From Linanthus parryae (Eukaryota > Streptophyta > Magnoliopsida > Ericales > Polemoniaceae): 64,000 bases of DNA. How positions within the stretch are numbered: position 1 is the first letter of the stretch; the number at the start of each line of letters is the position of its first letter. Positions 35,552-48,727 of the stretch are shown here, one piece after another. The notes under the pieces are model-generated. The model made no database searches. It was not told the DNA's origin and saw only the letters and a program-made list of their open reading frames with translations. The stretch is from positions 158,359,345-158,423,344 of the forward strand of contig JALGPY010000002.1 of the NCBI GenBank assembly GCA_023055425.1, read 5' to 3'. Position numbers and translations under genes: made by a program.

Positions 35552-36298
35552 CCTGCAATTGAATCTGTGTACCAAATCCACACAAAATATACACTATTGG
35601 CACCGATGCAATTCAACCAAGTTTAATTTACTCTAAGTTAAAAGTTCAGCAAGCTATAATTTCATTGGAGTCAAGTCTCACAGAAGAAACCTGGTTTGAG
35701 GCTATATACACTGAAATGAAACATTGCACCAGCTGATAAATATGAGTATATTTTACCAAGTTGTAGATACAAAAAAAGTAGTATTACGAATTACAAACGA
35801 CCTGTACAACATGTGCAGAGCACGTGCCCAGCCGAAAGATTACACTGGAAATCGGATGGCCATAGCACATTTGCAGCCGACTTTTCAAGTGACGACATGT
35901 ACAACTGCTCCCTAAGGTACTCAGTATTCCATTTTGACAGGTCTGTCTAGAGCTCCAAAACTTCATGTGTCAACATCTTAAAATGCTAGAAGGTGTTGCA
36001 GCCGTCAATAGCTGAAGATTCCCTCGTCTTCAGTAAGGAAAAAAGAAGTTCATGATACCTGCAGAAACACAATCAAAACAAAGTGGGGCTAATAGAACTT
36101 TGCATTTACTCTTCACCTAATTGATCTACTATTAAGCATATTCTAGTGACATTAAAAATATTGCTCTATCTCTCTCTCTTAGTATCTTTGCTAAGCACTA
36201 TTTTTTCCACCCACCAATCTACCTGACACTACCTACAGCCGTGGGATCTTCTCCACCACCGTGACACATAACCTAACCTTTAATTCTCTTAATATTAC
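35552..36298. other. Intergenic, no feature seen
   Basis: No supported gene. Short ORFs on both strands near 35724-35966 have no recognisable motif. Confidence 0.5.
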
Positions 36299-37155
36299 CC
36301 TGCTTGTTTTATGGCTTCAGAGGTATGGGATGGGACTGTGAGTATAAGCTCTTGTTTGATGCAAAAGAACACACAACCTTGCTTATTTAGATACCCACTT
36401 TGACTCGCTATGAATCCCCTAGACGTGGGATTATTAATACATGAGGGTACCGGACTACCAGGTATTAACAAGTCTTACTTGTGGGTTGTCATGAAAATAC
36501 CAATAAGCCCTCTCACCATTCAATTTCATTTCTCCATCTCCACCGAGTCCGACTAACCACAAGCCCTTGGCTGGCCCCTTTGACGGTAGAACTTCGTGGT
36601 TGATGGTAGTGGATCGGGTGCAAGCAGAGGATGTGAAAGGGTTCGGTTTTGTTTAGTGAGTGGTAAACTAGTGATGGCGGTGATGGGGATGATGTGGTGG
36701 TTTATTCATGGCAGTGATATGCCTGAGGGAGAGAGGGGGCTAGCAGTAACGCAAGAATCGCCATTCTTGACTCAGTGTATTCAATAGACCATGGAACGAT
36801 TCATGATTTGCTCCTATTATTGGCTCACCTGAGGTTGAGGGTTGCTTAGGGCACGGAGATGGAACAATTGGAAAGATAAAAGTAGGGGTTGGGTTGAGAT
36901 TATGATTTGTCACCAGCGATGGGTGTTTCAATATGTGATTTGGGGAATAGGTGGAGATCATTGTTCATACTTGTTCCGATACTGGGCAAACTCGTCATTT
37001 TTATGATACCGCTATGGCAAATCCTACACTAAAACAAACACCATCTTAATAACGACCCAGTATTATCTATCCCAGTACTCTCAATCCCCTCATTATTAAT
37101 CCCATCACACTATCAGTCCTTTACATTTAAGCCAAAAAACAAACGAAGCCTTACA
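36299..37155. mobile_element. Possible degenerate MITE with inverted ends
   Basis: The left end (GCTTGTTTTATGGCTT, near 36311) resembles the complement of the right end near 37130 (TTTGTTTTTTGGCTT), and both halves carry related GGGATTATTAAT/ATTAATCCC blocks. Ends and target duplication are not clear. The short ORFs inside (36596-36961) are not supported as genes. Confidence 0.3.
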
Positions 37156-38325
37156 GTATTGCCACAACACCTTCAACAATAGATACTGCCCCATTCCCCT
37201 CCTATTGTAATATATTTCCACCCCACGCTTATATAGATATATATATATATGTATAATCTCCAAAGACTTAAACACTCCTATTCAACAACAAAAACAATGG
37301 TGGCCCCAGCAAACCCAGGCGAGCCCGCGGACTCCCCCGCCATGTAATCTGCAACAATGTTAACCTCCAAAACATGGCCACTTCCGCACAGGACTACCCA
37401 TCACCGCTGGATCCAATACCTACAATCACCGTCCCCATATCGTCTCTCAAATCAAATCAAATAACCATTATTGCCACCATTCACATCACCACTACAGAAA
37501 AAAAGAACAATAAGAAAGTAAAACGCCCATAAACTGAAGCATTGGTGTCTGCCTCAAGTCTAAACTGTTCGAAAAATTCATTATTTTTAAAACGAAAGAA
37601 ATCACAGAAGAGATTGCTCTCACTAACAACAAAGATTGATATTTTTAAGTACTTCACGTGAGGAAACAGATTTTTCTTCAATTTTCGGGACATCTTTGCC
37701 GATTTTTATATAGAACTTCGATGAATAGTTTGACTGTCATACATTCTATAAATCGTGTCTCATATTTTCTGTTCTTCTCAAATCTTTTGACTTGGGGGTT
37801 GTTTGGATATTAAACATTTTGTGATTTTAGGTTTACATTATTTTTTCTTTTATGGTTTTGAGAGTAGGTCCCAGCCATTGTGATACGGAAAAGCAGAGAG
37901 CTGCCATAATTTAGCTTTTTCTAAGTCAAAATCAAAACACTGTGAAATTCAAAACACTCCTTATCATGAAGAAATAAAGTTACATAACCCTAAAATTCAT
38001 CAATTTTCATTTTGCTGTATTTTAATTTTCAGATTAAGTACGAAATCTAGTGTAGTGACAAAAAAAGGAGGCCAAAAGATGATAAGAAAATGTGCTGGGG
38101 TCTAACTGATTTATGAGCCGAAAGTGTCGGAGGGACTAATCTCTTCCAGTGTTTGTGCGTTTGACAGTTCAATTTGTTGAAGAATGGAATCGATGTAGGT
38201 TACTTAAGTAACGGCAAAGTTGTCACAACTAAGAAATATTAGTGTAAGTATCAAAAATGCTTGTGCAATTATCACACCCTTACTAATTTTTTATACTAAA
38301 TGACATGTAACCCTCTTACTAGTCC
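37156..38325. other. Intergenic with short AT microsatellite
   Basis: A short TA repeat lies at about 37230-37251. No gene is supported; the minus-strand ORF at 37481-37693 has no recognisable domain. Confidence 0.5.
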
Positions 38326-38328
38326 TTA

Positions 38329-38970
38329 GAGCATCTCCAACAGGAGGAGCATGACCTGTTTTGGACCAAATTTTGCTCCAAATCACTGAAAAAAGAGCTC
38401 CAACAGAAGGAGCATCTAGTGGAGCAAAACTAAGGACATCAATTCGGAGGAGCAAAGCTGAGACATACTATTCATAGGAGCAAAATTAAAATAATCTCTT
38501 TAACTCAAAACTTTGAATCCCTTTGGAATGAAAGTTCATAAATTGTGTTGATTATGGGTTTATTTGGGCTGGGGTTGTAATTAGTGTATTGTGTTGCTAA
38601 TTATATGTTATTCACAGGCCTAGTTAATTAATATTGGTATTTTTTTTTGGTAAATAATTAATATTGGTATTTATTTATATTCAATTTAAATTTAGTATAA
38701 TTTTGTTAGTAATTAATCCACTCAATTTTTTTTTTTAGGGAACACTCTAGTTTTTATTTAAGTAAACATTGTTTGTTTAAGCTATGATAATTGTTGTATA
38801 GAATATAATTTTACGATGGTAGATAACTACATAGTAATAAAATATTCTCGAAGGAACTAATTTACTCCTCACTGCTGGAGCTCAAGCAACAAATTGGAGG
38901 AGCAAATTTTACTCCAGGAGCAAATTTGGTCCAAGGACACAAAAAATTAGTCCTTCTCTTGGAGATGCTC
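38329..38970. mobile_element. PIF/Harbinger-type MITE
   Basis: A 642-bp element with inverted ends GAGCATCTCCAA and complement TTGGAGATGCTC, flanked by TTA on both sides (38326-38328 and 38971-38973). The 3-bp TTA duplication fits PIF/Harbinger. GGAGCAAA motifs are repeated near both ends. It has no ORF and must depend on a transposase elsewhere. Confidence 0.82.
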
Positions 38971-39514
38971 TTATATGTTCAACTTTTGTTATCCTTCTAA
39001 AAATTCTTGAAAATCCAGATTGTGACACAGTGGTAGCGCCACCACCTCCATCCACCAGACCACAACACCAAATGAAAATCAACCCCGAATTTTCTTCTGC
39101 CCACTTCATGTTCAATCTCCCTCTGATCTCTTTATCTCAAACCAAAACTAGAAACCATCACGGACCTTAAGAAAACAGAGAAGAAAACGAACAACACATT
39201 ATCAGACCCAATCAAACCCCCATTGGGGCACAAAAATGATCTAGAATCTCAATCAAAGCAGTCATCTCTCTCCTCATCTTGTTTTCCCATGCCAAACGAA
39301 CCAATTAAAACTGAAAACAAAAATAGAACCCAAAATCTTCGCCAAACCTCTCAAAGTGAGCCAAAAAGGGTTAACCGCCTCAAACCAAACCCGAACATGG
39401 GTACATCGCTGCATTCCCATATTATCTTTTTAATTGGGGTTTTATTATGTGTTTTGGTTCTGACTCATTTCATGGATTTGATTCTTCTGAATTTCAATCC
39501 CCAAATACTTCTTG

Positions 39515-39542
39515 CAGACAGACAGACAGACAGACAGACAGA
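39515..39542. repeat. CAGA tetranucleotide microsatellite
   Basis: About seven CAGA units in a row, followed by a short GA-rich stretch. Confidence 0.9.
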
Positions 39543-41043
39543 GAGAAGCAGGTTGCTTCTTGCAGAATGAGAGAGAGGCAGAAAGAGGTGAAGGGGGGTA
39601 ATTAACCCTACAAAATAGTAATCTGGGAGGGGTGGGTAAAAAAGTCATGCAACAAAAATCGTACTGTAGCTATAAATGGTTGTTGTAATTATCAGCATCC
39701 TTTAGTTTATGTTTAGAAGTGAAAGAACTTAGGACAAGGACAGAAAAATATAATAACACGAACCCAATACTTAAAATTAGCTCGGGGTTTCTTGGTTCAA
39801 CAAGTTCGCATCCTGATGAATTTTTCCATCCTCCATTTGCATAAGTACTGGCTTACTGCAAATGGGAAAATTTTCCATCCAACTAGAGTTTGTGTTTGGA
39901 GGGTAATATTGTAAACACAAAAATAAGAAAATAAAAAATAAAAGAAAGGGAAAAGAAATATAATTAAATAGAAGAGGATATAGATGAGGAGCATGAGGTT
40001 CATACGACTTCTTGCCCCTGTCTCTCGATCCAGAATAATCTCTCAAACCCTCTCTCTGTGTAGAAAAATGTCCCAGAGCAACTCTTATCCTTCTGTTGGA
40101 CATTCCACTCAACGAGGACGCTACCGTCTTCGCCGATTGCTCCAACACCGTCCTCCGCCGCAGCCGAGCCCCAAAAGCCATCTCCGGCCACTCTCGACCC
40201 CTCTCCACTCCTGTCTCTAAGACTTTCTTTCTCCCTCTCTCGGGAAAACCCAGTTCGAAATTGGGGAACAATAAAAAAAGAAGCAAAAAATGGCAGCTTT
40301 TTAAAAAAGAATAATTTAAAATGGGTTTGTTACCAATTTCTGAATCAAATGAATTCAAGCTTACAAAGAGACTACTTTGAACTAGGTCTGTTTTTTGGGT
40401 TTTTCGAACCATGGAACAGAGGATATTTTTTTATTGTATTTCATGGAGATTTGCGGTGGTTTTTGTTTGCGGCGGGTCTGGTTTTTGGGGGTTGAACTAG
40501 TGTGCAGGGTTGGGGGTTGAATTACTGAGGGTTCGGGGGTTGAATTCGTGGTGATTTCTGGGTTTCTTGATGTTTTGAGGCAGCAGTGGTGCTGTTGGGT
40601 TTCATCACGGCTATTCGATTTTCATGGTGGCCGAATGTGGCTGAGTTGCAGCGGTGATGGCGGTAGTTGCAGTGGAGATGGTGGAAGTAGGGGTGGATAT
40701 GTGTAGTGCTCTTATCAATATCAAGTTTGACTATTTTACCCTCACAAAATAGGACATACACGTCTACAAACGTAATATTCTGTAATGGGGTTAACAATTT
40801 TTTTTCCCAATTTGCATTAAGCTAGTATTTTCGCAAATGGGAGATGGAATCAGCCAATTTCAGAAGAGGGGCTTGCAATCAGCCAATTATGCCATACTGG
40901 GGGCACGCAATCAGCAATTAAGCCTTCAATTTAATATATCACTATGTTCAGTTTGAGGTTAACTCTATTGTCAGTTTTAGGTGACAGATACGTTCAAAAC
41001 CTAAAATTTTGAATACGAACTGTCAGAATGTCTCGTTGAGGTT

Positions 41044-41103
41044 GTTTGGATAAGCGATGGGAGAGGAGAGGTTGAGAGATCCTCTCCCATCGCTCATCCA
41101 AAC
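41044..41103. repeat. Short hairpin, 24-bp stem
   Basis: The arms at 41044-41067 and 41080-41103 are complementary except at one position, around a 12-nt loop (GAGGTTGAGAGA). The outer GTTTGGAT/ATCCAAAC resembles ends of small hAT-like MITEs. It may be a relic of such an element or a hairpin-forming transcript; no evidence favours a microRNA. Confidence 0.6.
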
Positions 41104-41299
41104 ACCCCCATTGACATCTTCTGGTTCAGTGTTAGTGCGTGGTTGATGCGATCGTATTCAGATATGCATAGACTCAAGAAATCCAAGATTCATATTTTTA
41201 ATTCTGGTATCCAATCCTGGTAGAGGTCATTTATACAAATAACTTAAATGCATAGGGAGATTGAAATTTATACAGTAGTACATTCTGTGCTCTTAGCTT

Positions 41300-41880
41300 C
41301 TTAGGGACCGTATGATGTCTGCCTTAGAGAAGGTTTGATGCCTTTGGGGCCAACTTCCGAGGTTTGATCATTCATTCCTAGTGTTCTTTCTTCTGTTTAA
41401 CCATTTTTTGTCATCACTATCCTGATGCCCAATAGTTTATACTAAAACACTAGTCCTGAAAATTTCCTAATAAACTGCCCAAATTTTAACTACTCTCTTC
41501 CACTGAAGTTTCCTTGTCTTTATTCTCCCACAAGCTAAGACTCTATTTGAATCAAGCATAGCAAAACCTCCTCCCATGCACTATACACATTGCCACGTCT
41601 ATCTATCTCAAAACTTGTCTGGAGCACTGCTGTCTGCAACCAACCATAAAAGCTTTCTCTGTCTGAGATCACCATTTCTGAGATTGCACACAAGACATCC
41701 ACAAGCCTAAATTAATTTTGCGCGAACACAGTACTTTGGGCCATCTTGTCTCAAAGGGTCCCAAGCATTTCCCTGTTGCCCTAAGGAACCACACCTGAAG
41801 TCCCTAGATTGTTTGCTTCAGTATTCGCGCAATTAAAATTTCATTTTGGATCACAAAGCTTCATCGTTATGTAATATATC
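41300..41880. repeat. Dispersed repeat, long copy
   Basis: Related to 26130-26470; carries an extra ~220 bp in the middle (about 41580-41810). No ORF is supported. Confidence 0.7.
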
Positions 41881-42269
41881 TATAACGCCGACATATGATT
41901 AATCTTTCAGGCTTCAACTAATATACAATGATGTAACTGAATAGACAAAGGTGTGACGTGTCTAGTAGTAGCTTTTGAATTCATAAATGATAAGAAGTAT
42001 TATAAACCTAACCAAACCAAACCACTGTCAGAAATAGAGAGATCTGTAAATGAATAAGCTTACATCGCACATCGTTTCCATGATGAACTCCAATATGTCA
42101 TCACATATGTGGCCTTCAACATCAATTTGCTCCATTTTTAGCCCCTATAAAATACCAAAAGTAGATAAGACAACGATACAATTCTGAAGCAAAAAGGGTT
42201 TCTGAAATCGCTTAAACCTTAAGATATTCCAGGTTCTCGTGTTCCCCAGGCTTCTTTGAAGCAATCGTC

Positions 42270-45200
42270 TTAGTTTACCTACAACATTTCAGGAGATAAG
42301 CACAGGGAAAACTTTTTTCACAAGAAATCTAATTAAGAGGAGCATCCACTATTAGAAATCCGTCTTTACATGTTAACAAGAAGAGTGTAGTACACAACAT
42401 AAAAAAGATCCGCTTTTTTCACTGTTAGTGTATTCTAATTCCCTTCTATTGCCATAGAAAGTAAGAATGCCTGAAGAAAAAGAAAGAAAAAAAAAATGCT
42501 CGAGAAAGGGTTGTTATCCAGCTTACAGTAACCTACTCTATTTTTGTGGGAAAAGCTTTTCAAAAAGTTTTCATGCAAGTACAACCAAAGTAGAGCAGAA
42601 CAAGGAAACATAGCCCAGTACTCACCGTGAATAGCGGGTTCCAAAGGTTGACCTGTCAGAGTACTTAGGAAGGAAAAGGTGCAACTCAAAGTTAAATTTG
42701 ATTGAAATTTACGAAAAGAATATTGTAAAAATATAAAGAAGATTAGAGAACTACTGACTTCTTCCATCTCATCATTAACGTCTATTATCTCATCATCATC
42801 ATCTTCTATCTCAACGTCACCGTCATCTATCTCATCATCAGAAGAGGATGCATAATCCATCCTCGAGTGAAAAGTCTCTTCGTCAATCTCCTTCACATTC
42901 TCCATAGCTTCCTGTAATTGTATAGAGAATGTTGGCAAGATATGCAAGCATTACTAATTGCATATATAATATTACAGGGAAAGAATCTCATACTAGCTCA
43001 GACTTCAATGTCTCAATTTTCCCCATTAAGTCTGAAGCATGATGCTTTAGCGCCTGCAAATTAGTCATTAACACAGAAGATCGTGATACCAATCAAAACA
43101 GATGGGTAAAACTTCAAAAAAAAAACACCAAATAGAAGATGCGATGTTACCTCCCGTCTTTGAAGCTCAATTGATCGAGTAAATGCCTGCCTTTTTGTTA
43201 AAAGATTTTTCGGCCTAAATTCTTGCGGACGCTGGTAGTTCTTCCCACGATAGAGTATAATAGCATGACCTTTCATTGTTTTATCTACAGACACTAATAC
43301 TCCACCACTCTCCGCCTCGAGAGAGATGGCGATATGCTTGATTTGGGACAAGTTTTTCCTTTGCACTATAATCTTCACCAACTCCCTAAACTTCCAATGC
43401 AAGTGAATATTCTCAACTGTGCCATCAAAAACGCCTCGCGTACCTGCAGCACAAACCCACTCACATTACTGATTGCTTACTTGGAAACCATACTTATCAA
43501 AATCAAAATGGCAGGTCCAACCGCAGTCTTACCAAGACACAAAAATGGCTTCATACTTATCCCCATTTTGCGGAACAAAAAGCGCTCCTCATCAGTTATG
43601 GTTTCTAAATCTGTTGGGAGCTCTGCTGGATCGAGAGACTCATGAACTTTACGAAGAGCCTTTTCAGCCTTGGTCAGCTTCCCCTTTGCCTACATATCCA
43701 GAAAAGCATGAAACCTCAGAAGTGCAAGAGAGTTCATTTCCAAAATGGACCCCTAATTTTGAATCAGTTGCTGAACTTCCAACCTTTTGACCTAAAACTT
43801 AATAGGCATGTATATTGCAACATCTATCAGGATCATATAACTTACAAGAGCGAGCTTTTTCTCAAGGCATCTGACAAGTGAAGCATGTCTAGACAAAGCT
43901 AATTCTTTCAACATCTTTTCTATATCTTTGCTGCTAGGTTGGTTTCCCCAGCGTGCGGTCGCCGCCATGGTCTCAGCAAGAGTTCCAGCAACCAATGGAA
44001 TTTTACAAGATTCAGCACCTGAATGGATAAGAGTTGATGCACGTTGTCGTGCTTCTTCTTCCTCATCTTGTTTAAGTACTGTAAGTTTCCGAGCTTCCAC
44101 CAGTTTCTTTGTCACTACAGGTGGCATAAAGTCATTGCCTCTATAGAACACAATATAATCCTTGTTTCTTGAAAGCAATACTCCTCCTGTTAACCGCTGT
44201 ACAGATTAGACAAAACATGTAAGGGGACAGGCTATCCAAGACACAGCATATAATATAGGATAAATTACCGTAAACCTACATGCAGTTTGCCATTAGTTAC
44301 CGAAAACCCACCACAGTTTGAATTTAACTTCCAAACCTACCTTCAGTTTGACATTGTTACCAAAAACCTACTGCAGTTTTAATTTGACCTCAAAACCTAC
44401 CTGCAGTTTATAAATTGCTACCAATCACCACGCAAGGTTGGCTTTTAACGGTACCCTACATGTGAATACACGGGGTAAATGGTAATGTCATGTAATGAGG
44501 TGAATGGTGAGTGACATCACTGACACATGAGTAGAAAATGGTATTTGTCGCGAACAAGAAAGCTGGCAAATGCCTAGATGGCGCTAAGGCCTTTTTTAAG
44601 GTCACAGGGGATCTATAGCAATTTATAAATTGATGGTAGGTTTTGAGGTCAAGTCACAGCTGCAGTAGGTTTTCGGTAACAAATGTCAAACTGCATGCAG
44701 CACGTAAGTTTGGAAGTTAAATTAAAGCTGCAACGGGTTTTTGGTAAAAAAAAAATGGCAAACTGTGTGTAGGTTTACAGTAATTTATCCTAATAATATA
44801 TAAAGAGTAATCGTTACTTGGCAATGATAGTAATAACTTTAATAATCTGAAACATCAAAAGGACCAGATAAGAGGCCCTTATTTGAATGTATGTCATAAG
44901 CACACAGAAAAGAAACAGTAGGTACATGCCTACATGGTAGAGCTACAAGCCTAGTCTGTGAAAGCTCATTCAGTGAGAGAGTACATTTTATGAAAACACC
45001 CCAAATTCAGACTGGGAGACTAATCATTCTGCAAAGTGAGTCACCCTATTCTCTTCGTACTTGGATGACTAACTTCTGAGATGAGCATAAACAAAAACTG
45101 CTATATTGTTATGGTTAAAAGGTGATTTTTTTTTATGTTTTAGATTAAAGTTACCTCCGTTTGCTACCAAGCTTTAAAATCTCGATTCTCAAGTAATGTT

Positions 45201-48200
45201 CTGCTTTTCCTGTCTTTTGACAACTTGTGGAAACTAGCTTTGTGGGCAAGCAACTCCGTACAATACAAGTCAAAACCAAACAATGTGCATACTGACGCAC
45301 CTTAATTTCTTCTGCCATTCTTTCATTACAAGTATTCTGCACCCCACGTTTGATGGCTATCTTAGCAATGGAATTTTTCTCCCATAGCTTCACCATAGCC
45401 ACAGCCAGACCTTGCAGTTCTCTGTTTCTTCCTGTATCAATTAAGGAGCTTGAGAAAAACACAAAGAACGCAATATGAAAGCATTTAGGGTACCACTATT
45501 GACATACCGAGAGCAAAATGTGGAGGCATTGTTCTTGCAGTTTTGCGAAATACTGTCATTGCCTTATCTTTTAGACCAGGTCTTACGCCATGTGGCAGTA
45601 TTCTGAAAGGAGGTTTATAGCCAGGAACCAAAGAAGGTAGCAAGTCGGCATCAACGGGTATGGGTTCACACCCTGACCAATCCCTGAATCGTGGACCCAA
45701 ATCATCTAACAAATGTTCAAACTCCCTCAACTTCCTGATTTCTTTTTCACTTAAACCCTTTGTATATCTTGAAGAGTTAGCACTTGATGGTTCTCTAGTT
45801 CTAACTGAGTTTTGAAATCCAAATCTCTGAGCATGATCACCTTGCATATCTTGCGAAGACTCGGAGTTATCCAAATTAACCTTAACTTGTTTGGTGTACG
45901 ATTGAACACAGCGAAGCTTGTATGACATTCCCCTGTACAACACAACTGAACTGCCAGATCTCCATATCACCAATCCTCCAGTTCTACTCTGGTAGCACAA
46001 AAAGGAGGCACATGTAAGTTCTAGCAACAATCTCTAACGGTGTGTTTGGATGGAGAATTTTCGAGAAAACATGGCATCCTAAAATGATGGGATAACAAAA
46101 ATGCAGCAATACTAAAATCCATTGTTTGGATACAATTTAATATGGGCTGAGTGGAACAAAATCCAGTATTTAACTACACTATTCAGCAGCCTCCATGACA
46201 CTGATTGTCGATTTGCAGAACTGAGTTTTGGCTCAGAGGCGGCTGACTTAGATGGTGGTAACGGTGGTTGGGTTGGCGTGGTGGTGATATTGTAGTGGAA
46301 GCAATGAAAGTAGCACGATGGTAGTGATCGAGGTGGTTGTGAGCGCATGGTTGAAGAAGCGGTGGCGACAGTGGTCGAAGTTGGGGTGATTGGGGGTGAG
46401 TGGGCGGTGTTAGAACTGCCACAGGTGGTCGTGGGCGGTTGCAGAAGTGGTGGTCATTGAGGTGGGAAGTGGCAGAATCGTTTGCCAACGGTGAAACAGT
46501 GGCGGTAATAGTAGAGATGGTTCTGGGTGGTGGTGGAAGTGGTGGTTTGCGATGGCAGGAGTGGTGGTGAGTGGTGGAGAAAGTGTTAGTGGGATGTGGC
46601 AGAGGTCGTTGTGGTGGTGAGGCGGCTAGCGTCAGCAATGTTTTGCTCGAGGATGTAACAATGGTGGTTGACTGGTCGTGTTCTAAAAGGGGCTGACGAT
46701 AGTTTACTTTTTTTTTTCCTTTTCATTCTTTTTTTTCCTTTTCATTTTTCTTTTTTTTTTTTTTTTTTTTTGAAGACTGCTAGTATAAAACAGTAGCATC
46801 AAATTCGGGAATTTCAAAATGACGCCTGTTTCAGTGTCATTAAAACATGGAATTTGGGGGCTCGAAATTCCAATTCTAAACGCCATGGAATTTTCTAAAT
46901 TCCACATATAATTCATCCAAACAGGTTATTTAAAATTGTGGGATTTTAAATCCCAAGTTTTAGTGAAATCCCAAGTTTTGATTCGGCATCCAAACACACC
47001 TTAAAGGTTTTAGCCAATAAACTTGCTAATCTACAGACTGGAGCTGGAGCTAGTTTGAGAATCGAAAATAAATAGCAAGAGAGATGGTAGCTAATGTAAA
47101 TTTTAGCCTGATCATAAAGCTAATGTAAATTTAAGCCTGATCACAATTAAGTTTGCTTTTCAGCCTTGTTTTTGGCCATATGGCATCTCCTTTACATAGG
47201 AAGGAACATACCCATTAGCCATTTCCCTCTTCAATAAGGAACGCTGGCATATCATTTCTCTCTCTCTCTATCGCTCCACCATTATCTTAAACACCACAAA
47301 CAAGAACCATGAAGTACAAATTTACGAATGCATAACAGAATCCCCCTCGGTAAATTTAGAGGAAAGATGTTAGTTAGATCAAATTAAACCACAGGAAAAA
47401 TCCTTTTATCAAGAAATGAGAACAGTGCATGTAATGACTCACCTCTAAAACCTCATGAGTCCTTTTCATGTTAAGAGTTTGGGGGCCTATAAACTTGAGT
47501 TTAACCACTTCATCTTCCTTCCACTTCTCGTGAATGGAGTCCACCAATGCTTCCGTAACACCTGCAGCTCCAACTTTTATCCTCTCTACCATCCTCAGAG
47601 CCACATTCCTTAGCCTCTTCAGATCAGGTTCTGGTATTACTTTTTCTGCCTCCGAAGCATTTCCTTTCCTCAATCTAACATCTTCTTCAGGTGCTGAATA
47701 GGCGTTATCTTCCCATGGTAACCCTATCAAGTTACTCTTACTAGTGGATTCCTCAAAACCAGGGATAGCAACATCAGACGATCTCTTTACCACAATGTCA
47801 TTTGTTTGCCTCAACCTATCACCTTTTTCAAGTCTCGCGTTGCTCGTTCTTTGCGGCGGTAACTCTGAAAATACAGTCTCACCTTTGGAACCTTCTGAGC
47901 CATGTACAGCAACATGGGAGGATTTTTTATCATAGGAAAAGCTTTGAACCACATTAACAGGCCGAATCTCGTTTCTCTTAGCGAACCCAATTGACATTTC
48001 ATCACCCACTTCAGATTTCGAATGAAGTTCAGTTCTCCAACCATTTCTCAGTTCCTGCACAGCATTGTTTCCACGGCTTATGCGAGACCCATCAACTACT
48101 CCTTCAATTTCGCCACTTTCTTTCAGATTTTTCACTAAAGAATCAAAATGAGCCTTTTGGGTTTTGTTGGGTTTGTTTCCATGAACCCAAGGAGGTAAAG

Positions 48201-48594
48201 TAGCTTGATTTCTAGGAACAAAACCCACTGGGTCACTTACCAAATCCTCAGATGACGGAACTATGACGTCATCTTCTTCTTCTTGTTCAATCTCTACCTC
48301 TTCCTTCTCAATTATAGCGATATCAGAAATGGGTTTTTGTTGTTGCCATGGGAGTTCTCTGGAAATTGGAGATTTGACAGACCACTTGTTGCGAATTTGT
48401 TCTGAAAAGCTGGGTCTGGGTTTCCTCTTTTTCTTGGTTTCGAGCTGAATCAGCTGCTGAGAACATGAAACCCTGAACTTGAGGGTTTTGGAATTGTTCA
48501 AACAGTGGGGTTTAGAGTGAAAATTGATTGAGCAGGGAGAGGAACAACTGGGTGTAGGCGAGAGAAAATCTGATGAAATTAATGTGAGTGCCAT
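42270..48594 (-). CDS. CFM3: CRM-domain plastid intron-splicing factor, CFM3-like (10 exons)
   Basis: Nuclear gene for an RNA-binding protein that, in the CFM3 family, joins CAF-type factors in splicing group II introns in plastids (some members also in mitochondria). Exons on the minus strand: 48594-47443, 45988-45508, 45431-45301, 44196-43846, 43689-43533, 43443-43151, 43053-42994, 42911-42759, 42652-42626, 42278-42270; together an open frame of about 937 residues. All introns are GT-AG. The Ser-rich start ([13 protein letters not shown] to RVSC) looks like a transit peptide. CRM1 is at about 328-410 ([29 protein letters not shown]), CRM2 at 535-613 ([18 protein letters not shown]) and CRM3 at 745-835 ([34 protein letters not shown]). 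An acidic tail ([17 protein letters not shown]) follows. The last two exons are the least certain. Arabidopsis CFM3 has a similar size and three CRM domains. Confidence 0.88.
44256..44792. mobile_element. Foldback MITE in CFM3-like intron 3
   Basis: Inverted ends begin TAGGATAAATTAC and continue with TAAACCTAC and CAGTTTGCCA; the complement closes at 44792. The interior repeats CAGTTT and 'aaacctac' blocks. Flanks are AT-rich on both sides, so the target duplication (8-9 bp of ATAATA-type sequence) is ambiguous. No ORF. It lies within the intron between the exons at 45301 and 44196. Confidence 0.75.
46038..47001. mobile_element. MITE-like element in CFM3-like intron 1
   Basis: A 964-bp element with ends GGTGTGTTTGGATG and complement CATCCAAACACACC, and TAA on both sides (46035-46037 and 47002-47004). 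Inside are a long GTGGTGGT-rich stretch (about 46240-46640), which creates a false Pro/His-rich ORF, and a pyrimidine-rich tract (46709-46771). The related locus at 56276 appears to be the empty site, supporting insertion after duplication. Confidence 0.75.
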
Positions 48595-48695
48595 TGCAAT
48601 TGAACAATTCGCGAGGGATTTTTCAGTGAACTGATCTGAAGGTTGTTGATAAGATTACATCACTCGGAAAGATGAATTTGAAGCAAATAAGCCAG

Positions 48696-48727
<32 letters not shown>

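Larger units (their letters stand above)
38974..41299. other. Intergenic; no supported gene
   Basis: Contains several ORFs on both strands (for example 39777-40412 minus, 39984-40220 plus) with low-complexity or hydrophobic-biased translations that match nothing I recognise. The pyrimidine-rich stretch at 40000-40240 could be an untranslated exon, but no coding frame stands out. Confidence 0.4.

Noticed and set aside
39777..40412. 211-codon minus-strand ORF
   Set aside because: Translation is hydrophobic and low complexity, overlaps other ORFs on both strands, and shows no domain; treated as chance.
46183..46638. 151-codon Pro/His-rich ORF on the minus strand
   Set aside because: It is produced by GTGGTGGT-type simple sequence inside a MITE in an intron.
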